Source: Pisaster brevispinus
Lineage: Eukaryota; Echinodermata; Asteroidea; Forcipulatida; Asteriidae
Assembly (NCBI GenBank): GCA_023634235.1
Contig: JAMKCF010000012.1
Location: 1,063,501 to 1,127,500 of the forward strand
Length of the DNA stretch: 64,000 bases
Direction of reading: 5' to 3'
The position numbers were made by a program, and so were the translations under genes. Shown piece by piece: positions 1 through 11,711 of the stretch. The notes beneath the pieces were generated by a model, which was not told where the DNA came from, made no database searches, and saw only the letters and a program-made list of their open reading frames with translations. Each line of letters begins with the position of its first letter. The stretch's first letter is position 1.

Positions 1-239
1 GTCATTCTGCTGGAAACAAATCAAAACAAGAATTATGGAATGTAGCTCTTTCGAAATAGAAGTCAGTTGAAGAACTTTTTGAAATGAAAGTCACTCGATC
101 ATAAACTTTTTTGACGATTCAAAAATTAGGGGGGTTGGGGGTTCAACATGAACATATGAACAAACTATAGGTTCTTTCTTACGGAAGCCTGTTGGTAATC
201 AAGTTGAGCTGTCAAAGGCAGCCGACTTTCCGTTTGTAG

Positions 240-530
240 TTGCTTGGCTACTTTGAGAATGTAAAACAGAGGCGTTACTTGCTTGCTTGGCTACTTAATG
301 AATTTTTTTTTTTATTTATGTAAAACAGAATCGTTACTTGTTTGCTGATGATGTATGTAAAACAGAGGCGTTACTTGCTTGCTTGGCTACTTAATGAATA
401 TGTAAAACAGAATCGTTACTTGTTTGCTGATGAATATGTAAAATAGTGTTGTTTCTTGCTTGCTTGGCTACTTATATGTAAAACACGTGCGTTACTTGCT
501 CGGCTATACATAATGGTTGTGTAAAACACA
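240..530. repeat. Imperfect tandem repeat
   Basis: The motif GTAAAACAGAGGCGTTACTT followed by GCTTGCTTGGCTACTTAATGA recurs about six times, near 260, 321, 357, 402, 439 and 477. Some copies carry a shorter variant ending TTTGCTGATGA. The spacing is irregular, so this is a decayed or composite array. No coding frame runs through it. Confidence 0.7.
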
Positions 531-2212
531 GTGGAGACAATATTGTTATGATAATAGCTCAGGTTGAATTTAGGTTGAGAAGAACAGTGCCTTATACACT
601 ATCGGTTACCCACAGGCCAGGAGAGAACAAAAATTGAGTCAAACTAAATGGACTAAATGAATGGTTTGGACTTATGTCTATTTCCCATGGTGCACCTTAA
701 GATACCAAGGGTGCGTGGCAAAGTCTTGATGGCGCACCTATGTTAATCCCAATTAGCATGCGGCTATTGTTGTAAAATATGACTTGACCGAGTAAACACT
801 GAGTAAACAAGCTTCAGGAAAAACTTATTCAAGTTGCAATGCAAAGAAACACGGTCAGTGGTTTGCAATTCATTTTACAGAAATGACAGTTATTGCTTTT
901 ACATCCCCGGCCCCAAAATCTGTTGAAACCCTTTCAACACTAGGATAGTTCCTTTTATGACAAATTATTTATTAAAATGAAAGTTTACAACTTTTGTTGA
1001 ACTATTGAACTATTGAGGGCTGTCATTGGTTTTGGTGCTGGGTGAGTGTTAAGTACTGTTTCTGTCACAACCTTTTTTCCCCCCAAACAGGGCATTTTTT
1101 TGTCTAAATGACAAAAGTGTTAAGTTCGCCAAGACACACACTATTTGTCAAGTAATCTGTTTTAAAATCAACATCTGTACTTGATGACAGAGTAAACTTT
1201 CAACAACTCATACCTGTGTCAAATTCATTCCGGTATAATATTAAATTGTTTCTCTCACTAACAGCATTCACTCTCATAATTCGTCATCATTAATTTTTCT
1301 TCTTCTTCTTCTTTTTTTTTTTTTAAGACGTGTTTTTCATAATTTCAGCAACGCTGTAATGCAACATAATTATTGTGAAAGTAATAGGCCTAAACCCCCA
1401 AATAGTTGCAGGTTTTTTTAAACAAGAAAATTATCAGTGAAATGTGTGTATCGAAAGTTAGCGACATCGAAAGTTAAAATGATTAATAACAGTACAAACT
1501 ACCGTTAGCTTCATTGTTGTTCATTAAGGTGGTACAGCCTAATATTGTTGATAAGTGTGACGTAATCATGTTGACTGCGTCAAACGCGCGCGTATCTGTT
1601 GCAAGCCCAAAGTTTTCGCTTTTTCCGGCTACAAAACTGGCTTAATGTTTTGTGTGTATTAAGGCTACCGCAAATAACCCATTTCACTTTCAAAACTATT
1701 TCTTGTGACAGACGTGGGCGTTGCTTACAGTAGTTTCGTCACACTTACGACGAAGATTCGTACGAAAACCTCGCCCTTTTCGCAAATGTTTCCAAGTTTC
1801 CAACAATTATGAGTTTGGGATTCACTCGAAAAACTGTTAACTTCTAGACTTTCACAAACAATTACTAACAACATTTTGGAATGTTCGCTTGCTTCAAAAA
1901 GACCATCACCCCTAAGCGGTGATACGATTGTATACCGGCTTTAGAGTCGACAGAAACGTGCAACCGGCAGTGTGTTCGCGCCTGCGCACCTGCCATTATT
2001 GACTTCGCACACACAGGAACTTGGTGGACAGATTGTTTTGATTTCTATATAAACCCTTCCGCGTGGATAAAGGTAAACCACAAACCTGGAGGAAAAATGT
2101 TAAAAACTAAACACTTTTTTTAAAGAAGCCTAATTTTCGAAACAAACACATTTATATTATAAATGTGCACACAACACTATGACTTGATAAGACGCTATCT
2201 GGTGTTGTCGTA
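531..2212. other. Gene-poor stretch, nothing supported
   Basis: I see no exon I can support. There is a pyrimidine-rich tract near 1300-1325, and 1560-2050 has more CpG than its surroundings. TATATAAA at about 2047 on the plus strand could be a TATA box, but no convincing first exon follows it. Later exons of the minus-strand gene that starts at 5508 might lie here or left of the window; I could not identify them. Confidence 0.5.
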
Positions 2213-2658
2213 AAGGTAGGGTCATACTTTGGAAATGATCACGAAAAAAACCCAGTAATTTTTATCCAAAGCTTACTTGTTATAAAGATGGTAATGGTAG
2301 TAAGCATCCTGCCAAATTATTTCGTCTGAAATGCCCCAGTTGATTAGAAATCAATCAAAGTATGTCAGAAATGTTGAATCTCAAAAGATCGCCTTTTGGT
2401 GACTTTTGGAAATTCAGATTTTCATGGTGCCCGTTAGTGAATGCTGCGGCCGGAGATGCGGTTGGTACCCGCTGTCACTTCGCTAAACGTGGACGGATTC
2501 TACATTCTTGATTTTAAAAAATACCGTGAATTTTTTTTGCTGTTTTGTTATACAAGAAGTCACGGTATTCCGCTGAAACTTTGACAGGAAACTTTTATTG
2601 CATCTGAAAATTGTGCCTATAAATCAGCATTACGTTGACAAAACAGTGACCCTACCTT
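2213..2658. mobile_element. MITE with AAGGTAGGGTCA ends (TA target site)
   Basis: The element begins AAGGTAGGGTCA and ends TGACCCTACCTT, a perfect 12-bp inverted terminal repeat. TA flanks both sides (2211-2212 and 2659-2660), as in Tc1/mariner-type insertions. It has no transposase. Its interior carries a block around GCTAAACGTGGACGGATTC that recurs near 13780-13830 (reverse orientation) and 17690-17750, so this is the best-preserved member of a family in this window. Confidence 0.75.
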
Positions 2659-2660
2659 TA

Positions 2661-4103
2661 GCATAAACAGATAAGGTCACGTCCATATGGTGTATTTATT
2701 GAAGATAAAACTGAATGGGGTATGAACACAAAAAATCGATCATGCATCATACAATTAGTAGAATGCTATTTTTAAAAAGGCAAAAATCCATATAGGCCTA
2801 GATACGAAGTTGAAGGAATGCCAGCTTTGGATGCAACGTTCGCAAAAACATTCTATATAAAAATAACCTCCAATGACATCCTCGATTGGTTTTGTTCAAC
2901 ACAGTAGGTCCGTATAAGACGTACATTTTGTAAACACTGTTATTATTGTAGGCTACTTCCTGCCTTTCATCCCAGTCACGATTCAAGTCTAGTGGGGAAT
3001 GCCCGGAAAAAAATGGTGGCAAAGCGCAACGAAAGCTTGATGGCTTCATCATCGTCATACAATACTGGTTGGGCTTATTTGTGCCTACTTTGTGAATTAA
3101 CCTTTTCCTTTGTTGAACAGTAACCCGTTGTATAAAGTTACTCTAGCTGGTATTGTGGTTCGTTGCGTTTACAACAAAGCTCAGACGTACAAGGAGGTGT
3201 GGACTAATCACGTCAAAACAGCAAACCAAGTGTTTTTGTGCGGCAGCAAATAGGCCTACCGTTTCTAATTCACGCGTGAAATATTCATTGGAATGCGAAG
3301 AAACTAGACGTCAAACTAAAGCTTGACACGCTGGTATCATTACATTATCAATTCTGTTTACAAAATTCAGCAAATTAAAAATGTGCATATAGCGCGTATT
3401 TGCTATGCACAGTGAAAGCAAAAGGGCCGTCACAGTTTCCCCTTTGTAACTGGTAGATGTTAACACAGCATTACACCATTGACTAATATATAGCACTTTG
3501 AATGGCGCAATGAATGGTGGGGAAATATGATGGGTTTCCTATGAGAGCGTGGTCATTGTAATGTTACATCATAATAGAACAACCATATGAATGCCCAATC
3601 TTTATATTAAAGTAGAAAAAAAGTAAGACAATAATAGCAGTTTACAGGTTATTGTTGTTTTGTTTTTAATTAATAGAAGAAGTGATCCCTATACACCTAT
3701 AGGCGGTTTTGTTTGACAGTGTTTTGATTTGTACAATAACCTATGGCAGAACTCAACGATGGGACTATTGTTTGTCGCCTTCAAGTTTTACATTCCAGTT
3801 TGGGGTAGTTTTAAGGTGGTCACTGTCTCCGGGGAAAGATGAACATAATTGAATTAATTATACTTTCCATATCCCCATTAGGTCTAATGGGTCTCGATGT
3901 GGATAATAGTGTAACTCCATTGGGATAATCGGGTTAATCACGCATGTGTCTAAAAGTACAGATGCTGTTCATGAGTTGATCTGCCTTGCGAGTGCAGACG
4001 CACTGTCAAGAATTGCAGTCAATATACTAATTTTGAGGTATAATAACCGATTCAAATAATTATTTAGAATTGATGTTTGAAGAAAAAAAAATCCTTTACT
4101 TAC
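2661..4103. other. Intron or flanking DNA of the minus-strand gene
   Basis: This stretch lies downstream, on the minus strand, of the exon ending at 4104. A minus-strand open frame of roughly 110 codons (about 3140-2798) has no convincing splice sites and resembles no family I know. An AG at 4003 on the minus strand is followed by 22 open codons and a stop, a possible but weak terminal exon. Nothing else is supported. Confidence 0.35.
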
Positions 4104-5508
4104 GAAGACTTCGAATAAAAGTTCTCTTCCTCTGTCGACCCTGGCAACGTCCGAAGACAGAGTGTCCTCTGAACTGGCAGCAGACAGTGATTGCTCCGAG
4201 ATTGATCCAATCTCTACGGGGGGACACAGTGGTTCCTGGACCGCTGTGGACACTGACGAAGTGACGGTAGTTTGGGACATTACGGCGGTTATGGGGACGG
4301 GGTTCGCTTTGCTCGATGCAAAGAGAACTATAGCTGTGTGTAGAAATAACTGAGAATAAGTACAAAACAATACTACTGAAATGGACGCACTGAACCAAAA
4401 CGTCGAGTTTAACTTTGAACTTTCAACCCAAAATGTGGACATTTTCAAGGTGAGGTTTGTATCTGAAGCGTTAAGACAGTCAAATGTGTTTGTTCTCGCG
4501 GATGCGCAAAAACATACAGAACTTCATGTATTTTAATAATTGAGCCAAAATGAGACTGGTGGCTTATAGGCCTACAACCTAAGCAAAGACTAGCCCTGCT
4601 GCAGTTCAAAAATACCTCCTTTTTTGTTAAGTGAAAAAAAAATTTATTAGAACAAAAGTTGCCACGATTTTTGCGCTAAAAGTTGTTAGATGACATAAAT
4701 GATTATATTTATCTCGTCATTTAGTTCTTTCATCTTACTAACACATTCTTACCAATGATGCAATCATTTTGTTTATTCATGAAAACAACGTTTGCAGACA
4801 ACTTCTCATATCTTCATTACATTGCCAGTATCTTAACAACTTCAGGAGGTGAATGCAGTTAAACTTATATCCCTTATTGTCATTTGATTGAAATTGATGT
4901 TCTTAGAGCATAAAAGCATCATTTGTGATTTTGTTCATCAAATTTAATTATAATGTTTTACTTTTTTTCTTGTCTTTTTTCAATCAACTGCAACTTAGTT
5001 ACTTCGTGGGTGAACTTCGTTTCGGAATGCACTTTGCTTTGAGTATATAGGCGGGCTGGATGCCGATGGCTTCAGGGGAGTCAAAAGGGTTTAACACCCA
5101 AAATATTCCGCCGTCTTTATCAAAAGTATAGTAAACCCACGAGATAGATCCACAAAGTAAACGTCGCAGATATTCACGAACTTGTTTTTACTTGAGAAGA
5201 ATAAAATAATATGCGTTCCTATAAGTACAAAATATTACTATAAAACATCAAGTATAATAAACAACAAGGGAAACAGACTGGGTGGATCATTTAAATAATT
5301 TGGGTTTGAACAAAGAACAATTGACTGGAGCGGGACTTGAACCAACAACCAAGTCCTGCTTCAGTAAATTTGTCTTTGTTCAAACCCAAGTTATTTAATA
5401 TTAGAAAACACAACATTGTACAAATACATAACCGATACATCATCCCTAAATATTCTACCTGCATAAAATAATATTTAACTCACCCAGAACAAGCGCTCTG
5501 AAATCCAT
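4104..5508 (-). CDS. Secreted protein gene, 5' exons only (partial)
   Basis: Two exons fit together. Exon 1 runs 5508 to 5484: ATG plus 25 coding bases, donor GTGAGT, phase 1. Exon 2 runs 4333 to 4104, with acceptor TTTCTACACACAG, donor GTAAGT and phase 0 exit. Spliced, they give 85 residues starting MDFRALVLAIVLFASSKA, a good signal peptide. A Ser/Thr-rich stretch with one Cys (EPLCPPVE) follows. The last part, ending SDVARVDRGRELLFEVF, could be helical. A TATA box sits 78-85 bases upstream of the ATG. Later exons were not found, so the protein is incomplete. The tiny first exon and phases 1 then 0 match the cytokine-like gene at 22954-25998, which suggests but does not prove a second helical cytokine. 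A SINE-derived repeat lies in intron 1. I do not recognise the family from sequence alone. Confidence 0.5.
5281..5395 (-). repeat. SINE-derived inverted repeat
   Basis: Two copies of AATTTGTCTTTGTTCAAACC-like sequence face each other around GAGCGGGACTTGAACC, the reverse complement of a tRNA B-box. Related fragments occur at 47628-48000 and 60950-61065. It lies in intron 1 of the minus-strand gene. Confidence 0.55.
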
Positions 5509-5585
5509 TTTTCTGAAGTTTACAATAAATAATATTCAAAGCTAATTCCTTGGTAGTTTGTGTTGGATCAAAGATGTGAAGCATG

Positions 5586-5593
5586 TATTTATA
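5586..5593 (-). promoter_or_regulatory. TATA box of the minus-strand gene
   Basis: TATAAATA on the minus strand lies 78-85 bases upstream of the ATG at 5508, leaving room for a short 5' UTR. The same TATA variant precedes the cytokine-like gene at 22835. Confidence 0.5.
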
Positions 5594-7893
5594 CTGCTTC
5601 AATAAGCGTTGCGAAACCTCATCGTGGATGTAATAAAAATAGACTTCCAGATATAAAAGTAAGAATTAACTTACGTAATGCGTCGTCTGTGTCTACCTTG
5701 TACACGTTACCCGGAAATAATTTCCCAAGTGAAAAGTTCTCATCGTTTGAATTGCCAATGGAAAAGATGAAACACAACAGTTCAAAAGGAAGTTGAGTTT
5801 GTGAAGGCGGGGGTGAAGGGGTGGATTGGTGTCAATATTGACATCCTTGGTAAATGGACATTAACACGAAAAGAGACGAAGTCAATGCATGGGCGTGGTC
5901 TATGGGCGTGGTCTAGGACTCCATACATCAATGTGACGGCAATTCATCGAATCATCTTTACTCAGCAATCCTAGTATTTTCACCCCCAAACAAAAGTCCC
6001 TAATTTCAACCACGCTGAAGTTGACACTATCAGATAAAACCGAAACTAGCAAAAGGACCAATAATGTGATTTAGTTACCTCAGTTTGTCTTTTTTTCATC
6101 TGTACTTTGGTTCCTCATTTCTGATTTTCGCATGTTTTTATTTTTATTCAAAACAAAACCTCTACCCTCGACAGTCCCAGCATGTTTTCTTTCATACTCG
6201 TTCCGATAATAGTTTCGTTACACCCTGCGCTTCATTGCATATTTTCCCCTTACAATCTACCACGTAATAATCTACAACGTCATAATAGAAATAAAGATGA
6301 ATCAAACGTGGAGTCAAATCTTCTCTACAGTCATTGATAACAAACAACACTATGACATCCATCCGAGATATGTTCTCATACCCCGATTATTAACGAAACT
6401 TTCTCAAGTGCAACATACCGTTAAATTACAGACATCTTTGCCCTGCATGTTCAGAAAATATAACCGTATTTGAACAAAATAGTTATTCAGCAAAAATTGC
6501 TAAATCGAAGTGGGAAAATGTATTCTTTTGTATACCAACAGGGCCCAATATCATAAAGCTGCTTAGCACAACAACATTATGCTTACCAAAATAAGATAAC
6601 CAGCCAAAACACCATTCCACATGTACCACAGGTGACTGGTGTCCTGCTAATATTTACTTAGTAGAAAGCTGTTTAAGCAGCTCTGTGAAATAGTATTCAT
6701 TTCAACAATTTAAAAAAGTAATAATAATAGTATTTCTTTTAAAATGCAACAAGTTACCGTCAATTTAGTTTGTAAAAAGCTATTCAGATAATATAAAACT
6801 TGAATAACTCAATATAATTTCTCGAAAATGATATAATTTCAGACGAAGATGCCCTCACAATAATTTGTATCAAATTTTGTCATTCGCAATGCGCTTTCAT
6901 GTTTGAAATTAAAGCCTTTGTACTGTTGGCAATTGATTAATGACTGTTAGTAATTTTGCTAAAATTAAGCAAAGCTTGTTGTTTTGTACTTCAATTTTCT
7001 TTTTCAAGAAAAGGAAAGCACCTCTCACTAGCAGGGGATGTTATTTTACGCCAATACTAAAACTGACAAACACAAGTGGGAGTTGTTTTCAAAGAAACGA
7101 ATTTATCCAACTTTCCAGGAAGGGAAAGTGGACCAAAAATCAGCCGGTTTCCAGCGCCTGGTAGTAATTGAGTGAATACAAACTTCCATGCGGAAACTTC
7201 GAGCAAAATAACATTGAACGGAAAAAAAATAATTGACTACAATCGACTACAGGGGCTGCTTTACTGGATGTGTTTTCTTTATTGTCGAAATGAAAAAGAA
7301 AACAATACTTGGATCAATTCATTAATAACGACATTATCCAACTTACTGAAAAAATCCATAAAAATTGATTCGAAAAGTGATTGGAATTATTGATAATGTG
7401 CTGATATTAATAGCGTGAAAGTAATGGCCAGATTTATTTCGATGGATAATACGGTGGTCAAATCTCATACCTCACAATTATAACGTCATTAATATTAATA
7501 TAATTATTCTCTTCTAATTGCACACAGATTATATCACTCTTTTATTGCAACCATAAATTTGATGTGTTGTATTTTTAACCAGTAATATTTGCCATTGTTA
7601 GCAGTAAATGTAATACATCTTGTTTATCTGCATGACTTGAACTTTAGCCTATGTTGAGCATCCCCCCTAATTTTCTAATTGTGACTTATTACTTCATGAG
7701 TGACTGTTGCTTGGTGGTTACCACAGAAGCTCTACGGTCTTCTTCGCTTTAGTTTCACATCCGTTAATTGATCACTTTATGATATTATTTTGACTGAATG
7801 CAAAATGATATGGCATATTCTTGCGTTATGCATTTTTGAGGTTGGTTAACTTTACCTCAGCGCTATGCTCGTCAATGTGGGCGTATCGACTAA
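5594..7893. other. Intergenic, AT-rich
   Basis: No gene is supported. Small plus-strand open frames near 6940-7164 and 7172-7393 are AT-rich and low in complexity, with no splice context. The only recognisable item is the MITE at 6543-6695. Confidence 0.5.
6543..6695. mobile_element. MITE, GGGCCCAATTTCATAAA family
   Basis: It begins GGCCCAATATCATAAAGCTG and contains the shared core ACCAGCCAAAACACC...CAGGTGACTGGTGTCC. Copies occur at 11536-11711, 12518-12704, 42882-43068 and, decayed, near 46135-46245 and 56340-56510. Intact copies are about 170-180 bp with inverted ends pairing CCCAATTTCATAAA with TTTATGAAATTGGG. Confidence 0.65.
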
Positions 7894-9490
7894 TTAAAGA
7901 AGCATACCGGTTTAATGTTTACGTAATTTAGTAATTTAGAATCAAAGACAATAATTTGTTGGTTGTTTTTGTACAACAAAACCGAATAATCAAAATGTCA
8001 CGCAATTAACGAGACATGTTCGAAAGAAAAATACAGAAGCGGTCAAAGGTCAGCATACAAGCTTTTCGGCCATAAAGTGTCACATTGTTGCGCAATGTTG
8101 CAAGTAGACTGGTGCTCTGTTTGTGTAAATATTATAACTATGGCGAGGCATGAGGATCCAGTTTGCATATTATCCATCCAGCAGAGGGTTTGTGCATTGT
8201 TATACACACGTCGTCAGTCTAACCATGGTGTTTCCTTCCCCCATGGTATAATCTACACAAAGGCGCGTTTCCTGTGCGTCCGACGAAGGGTATCCCACCT
8301 TATTGTGTTGTGATGTTTTGGCTCTCTTTTAACATCGGTCTTATCAATATCATTGCCGTGTTCAGAAAAAACAGAGCCATAACTAGACAGCCAAACAAGG
8401 TGGGCTAGACGAAGGGCTAATGCCACGGAGAACGTTCCTTTGACGTTCCATAAAGATCGTCCCCCAAAACATCAAAAAGAAACAAACCCAATGGTACAAC
8501 AAAAAGCGAACAGTCCAAAAAGCACGATATATCCAAAGGCGATAAACGTACTACATGTACTACTCCTGAAGACGATCAGACCATACTGATCGTAACGTAG
8601 ACTTGTCAAACCACCGGTTCTTCTCAGCAGTCTACCATGCAAAGCCAAAAGCAGTTGCGATAATCGTAACCCTCCATCCTCCCGACGGTCGTAGACCAAG
8701 GGGTTACGACGAACCACGGGCTGCTGAGAGCTCTGAGAAGGTCAAAGCTAAAACAAGAGGCATGCAAGCCTTAGGGTACCTTTGGCCAGCCAGCCACAGT
8801 AAATGTGCACAATTGCCCCGTTTTTATCACCAAAGTGGTCTTCATAGATAGTGGCAATATAAATCTTATTAAAAAAAAAATATATATATATATATAATGG
8901 GTGTGTAAACTAGGGGGGTACGTATATACACATGTTTCCGAGCATAGAAACGTTATTTGAAGATATTTGAAGAGCAAGGTGTACAGACTAAAACTTGTTA
9001 TGACAAAACGCACTAAGCGGTCAGGCTCCCTCCCTTCCCACATGCTCATATGCTCCTATAGAAAGCTAGCAGTAGCTCTTGCCTGAGTTTATGTCTCGCT
9101 AGCCCCCGACCCAAGGCACCGGTTGTACGGGTACTGCCTCGGGGTTTATGTCTCGCTAAACCCCACACTGTCCACCGTGGAACACGCTTCCGTTACACGG
9201 ACTCTCTCAATTAAAATCTTACGTTCGATTTTTCATAATTATTGAATAACTTTTATCCATTATCTGATTACATCGTCTCTTTTGTCAGAGTTGAATTTGG
9301 TATATGCGGCTGGAAGTAATTCTAACTCCGATGATCAGGTGATTTCATGTGACCTAAATTTCTTTTTAAATTTCCTCGGAAACGCAACATTTGATGGTTT
9401 TCTTTAAAGGCCCTTCTACTCTTCTTCTGTAAGACCTTATAAGAGTCATGTTTGGGACTAATTTGCAGCCCAAATAGCCCAACATCTTTA
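7894..9490. mobile_element. TTAA-flanked DNA element, decayed copy 1
   Basis: TTAA at 7894-7897 is followed by AGAAGCATACCGG, a decayed form of the end at 9706. The left body (GCGGTCAAAGGTCAGC, GTAGACTGGTGCTCTGTTT, ATGGCGAGGCATGAGGAT) and right body (TTACGTTCGATTTTTCAT, GCCCAAATAGCCCAAC) align in order with the copy at 9702-11138. No transposase was recognised. Inside it are a hairpin-type insertion near 8650-8720 (see 31751-31820) and an AT dinucleotide run near 8880-8896. The right terminus is lost or decayed. Confidence 0.65.
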
Positions 9491-10033
9491 GAGTTTGTGC
9501 ATCTTTCGGTCAAAATCGGGTAAAGAAAATAGCATGACTTTGCTCTGGAATGAAGGCTTTGTCATCGACGTGGAGGCGTGGATGTCCTCCCATAACAGCC
9601 CGTCTTTGCCGTTTCGTTTTTATTTGTTGGGCAATATCATACAGGATACATTGACCGTCTGATATTTTAAGGATACCTTATGACACATGTTTTATTTCCT
9701 TTTAAAGGGACACACCGGCTTACTGTTTACCTAATATTGTGATGTGGAATGACAGACAACAATTTTTAAATGGTTGTTGTAAAAAAAAAATCATCAAAAT
9801 ATCACGTAATTAACGAAAAATGTGAAAAAAACAAAACGCGGTCAAAGGTCAGCTTATACACTTTTCCAGCCGTTGCAACTGTCAAATTTACGTGGCAATG
9901 ATGCGCGATGTTGTAAGTAGACTGGTGCTCTGTTTATGTATCAATTATAACAATGGCGAGGCATGAGGATACAGACTTCATATCCATCAAGCACAAATTC
10001 ACGTGTAAATAAAAAAACAGAGATGAACCATGC

Positions 10034-10208
10034 CACTGATCTCTATTATACTGTCAGTATAATAGAGATCAGTGACATGAGCGGACGTCAGTCCATAGAG
10101 CAAGGTTCCTTGCTCTATGGTCAGTCCTAGTCGAAGTCCGCTCGCGGTCGTAACCAATAACTGTTTCGGTTGAACTTGCCATTGAAACAGTTGTTGGTTA
10201 CGACCGCG
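10034..10208. repeat. Three consecutive hairpins
   Basis: Hairpin 1: 20-bp perfect arms (10034-10053 and 10055-10074) with a one-base spacer. Hairpin 2: 13-bp perfect arms (10093-10105 and 10108-10120) with a two-base spacer. Hairpin 3: 25-base arms (10143-10167 and 10184-10208) matching at 24 of 25 positions, with a 16-base spacer. Confidence 0.85.
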
Positions 10209-10941
10209 AAAACTAACCCCAACCTGTATTCTGTGTACGACGACGTACTATATTCTGTGTACTTGCAATAATGGAGAACGTTTCTTCGACATCCAAGGAT
10301 CGGTACAAAAACATCGCAAGGAAAAACACCCAGAAGGTGGTCCAACGAAAAGTAAAAAGTAAAAGAAAAACCACGATAAATCCAAAGGGAAAGCCAGCAA
10401 AAGCAGCAATTGGGGGGTGGACATTGTGCAGCTATCATAGAAGTAGACCAGCTGTATGGGATAAATATTCCCCGTCATCATCCCGCGTGTGTAGCGCAGG
10501 CAACACGTTGCAATAGTTAGGGGATAATAGCTAGGGGTATCAGACTAAAACCCTCCTACAAAAACCGTAATTGTTGGTCTGGCTCCCTACCCCTCCGACA
10601 AGCTCCCACGCTCACGGCTAGACCGGCAAGCTGGGGAGTTCATGCCCCGGGGCTTGTCTCTCTGGCCCCACGAGACACGGCACCGGCTGTACGGGATATG
10701 CCCCAAGGTTTACGTTCCGCTAGCTCCCACGCTGGTGCGCCGTAAAACACGCTTCGGTTGCACGGACTCTCTGAATGCGAATCTTACGTTCGATTTTTCA
10801 TCATTATTTACAAATTGTATCAATAATCTGAACACATAGTCTTTTTTTTCCAAATACTCATGAATAATAAAAAAAAAACAGATTTAAATTTGGTTCAGTA
10901 ATTTACTTGTATACGGCTGGAAGTAAAACTAACTCCGAAAA

Positions 10942-10989
10942 TCACGTGATTTATCCGAACCACTTTTTTGGTTCGGATAAATCACGTGA
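10942..10989. repeat. Perfect 21-bp hairpin
   Basis: The arms at 10942-10962 and 10969-10989 are exact reverse complements around six bases. Each arm contains TCACGTGA. It lies inside the TTAA-flanked element. Confidence 0.85.
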
Positions 10990-11535
10990 CCTTCGTTTTT
11001 TGAAAAATGCTCAAAAACGGCAAAATTTGATGGTTTCTTTTAAGAACCGTTCTTCTCCATTCCTGGAAGACCTTTGAAGGCATATGTTAGCCTATGTTGT
11101 AGCCCAAATAGCCCAACGAAGCCGGTGTGCCCCTTTAAAATGGTGGTACTTTTATCAAACCCTATCAGCGGGCACCTGAACAATTCCAGATTTTACAAAT
11201 TATGCATAATTCAAAACACATCCCATAATGGTCTTTAATTACTGTAGTTTGCATGTATGACGCCAAACGCCAAAGTCAGACAGTCGTTGGAATTATCATG
11301 AAATTTTACTAAAAGTGACAACAACCAAAACATCAGCCACAATGAGATGTGACGACTTTAACATTCTAGACAATTAACAAATAGAGGCAGGGCCTATTCC
11401 TGTCCGATTCAAAAAAAGAAAATTCATGCAATTCGGAAAACGAATGCTCCGTTGCATCAGCAATCAACAGTCAAAGAAGTAATTAAATTTCTACAGTTAA
11501 GCATTCACTGGTCAAACAAGATTCGAACTCATTAT

Positions 11536-11711
11536 GGCCCAATTTCATAAAACTGTTTAGCAGAAAATTCTACTAGCAAGAAATGAGCGGGGTACCAGTG
11601 GCAACAATGTTAACTTTTTCGGAATGTTGGTTGGTAACCTGTTTCTGCTAAGCAAGATTTTGCTGTGCCTATTAAGCTGTTGTGCTTACAGGCTTTATGA
11701 AATTGGGCCCA
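11536..11711. mobile_element. MITE, GGGCCCAATTTCATAAA family
   Basis: A full-length copy: it starts GGCCCAATTTCATAAAACTG and ends CTTTATGAAATTGGGCCC, giving inverted ends of roughly 16 bp. There is no coding capacity. Confidence 0.75.

Larger units (their letters stand above)
9702..11138. mobile_element. TTAA-flanked non-autonomous DNA transposon, copy 2
   Basis: TTAA at 9702-9705 precedes AGGGACACACCGGCTT. The right end is AAGCCGGTGTGCCCCT followed by TTAA at 11135-11138. The ends match at 15 of 16 positions, and the TTAA duplication is the pattern of piggyBac-type transposons. The 1.4-kb interior has no recognisable transposase. A lysine-rich open frame at 10271-10516 corresponds to decayed sequence in copy 1 and is probably not a gene. 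The middle is unusually rich in perfect hairpins (10034-10208 and 10942-10989). Confidence 0.7.

Noticed and set aside
2798..3141. Minus-strand open frame of about 110 codons
   Set aside because: It has no convincing splice sites, no recognisable domain and AT-rich composition. I could not tie it to the gene starting at 5508.
3911..4003. Possible terminal exon of the minus-strand gene (22 codons after an AG)
   Set aside because: The frame is short and the polypyrimidine tract weak. It would break the cytokine-like plan and has no independent support.
10248..10516. Open frames on both strands inside the TTAA-flanked element, one lysine-rich
   Set aside because: The corresponding region of the sister copy is not conserved as a frame, and no transposase motif is present.
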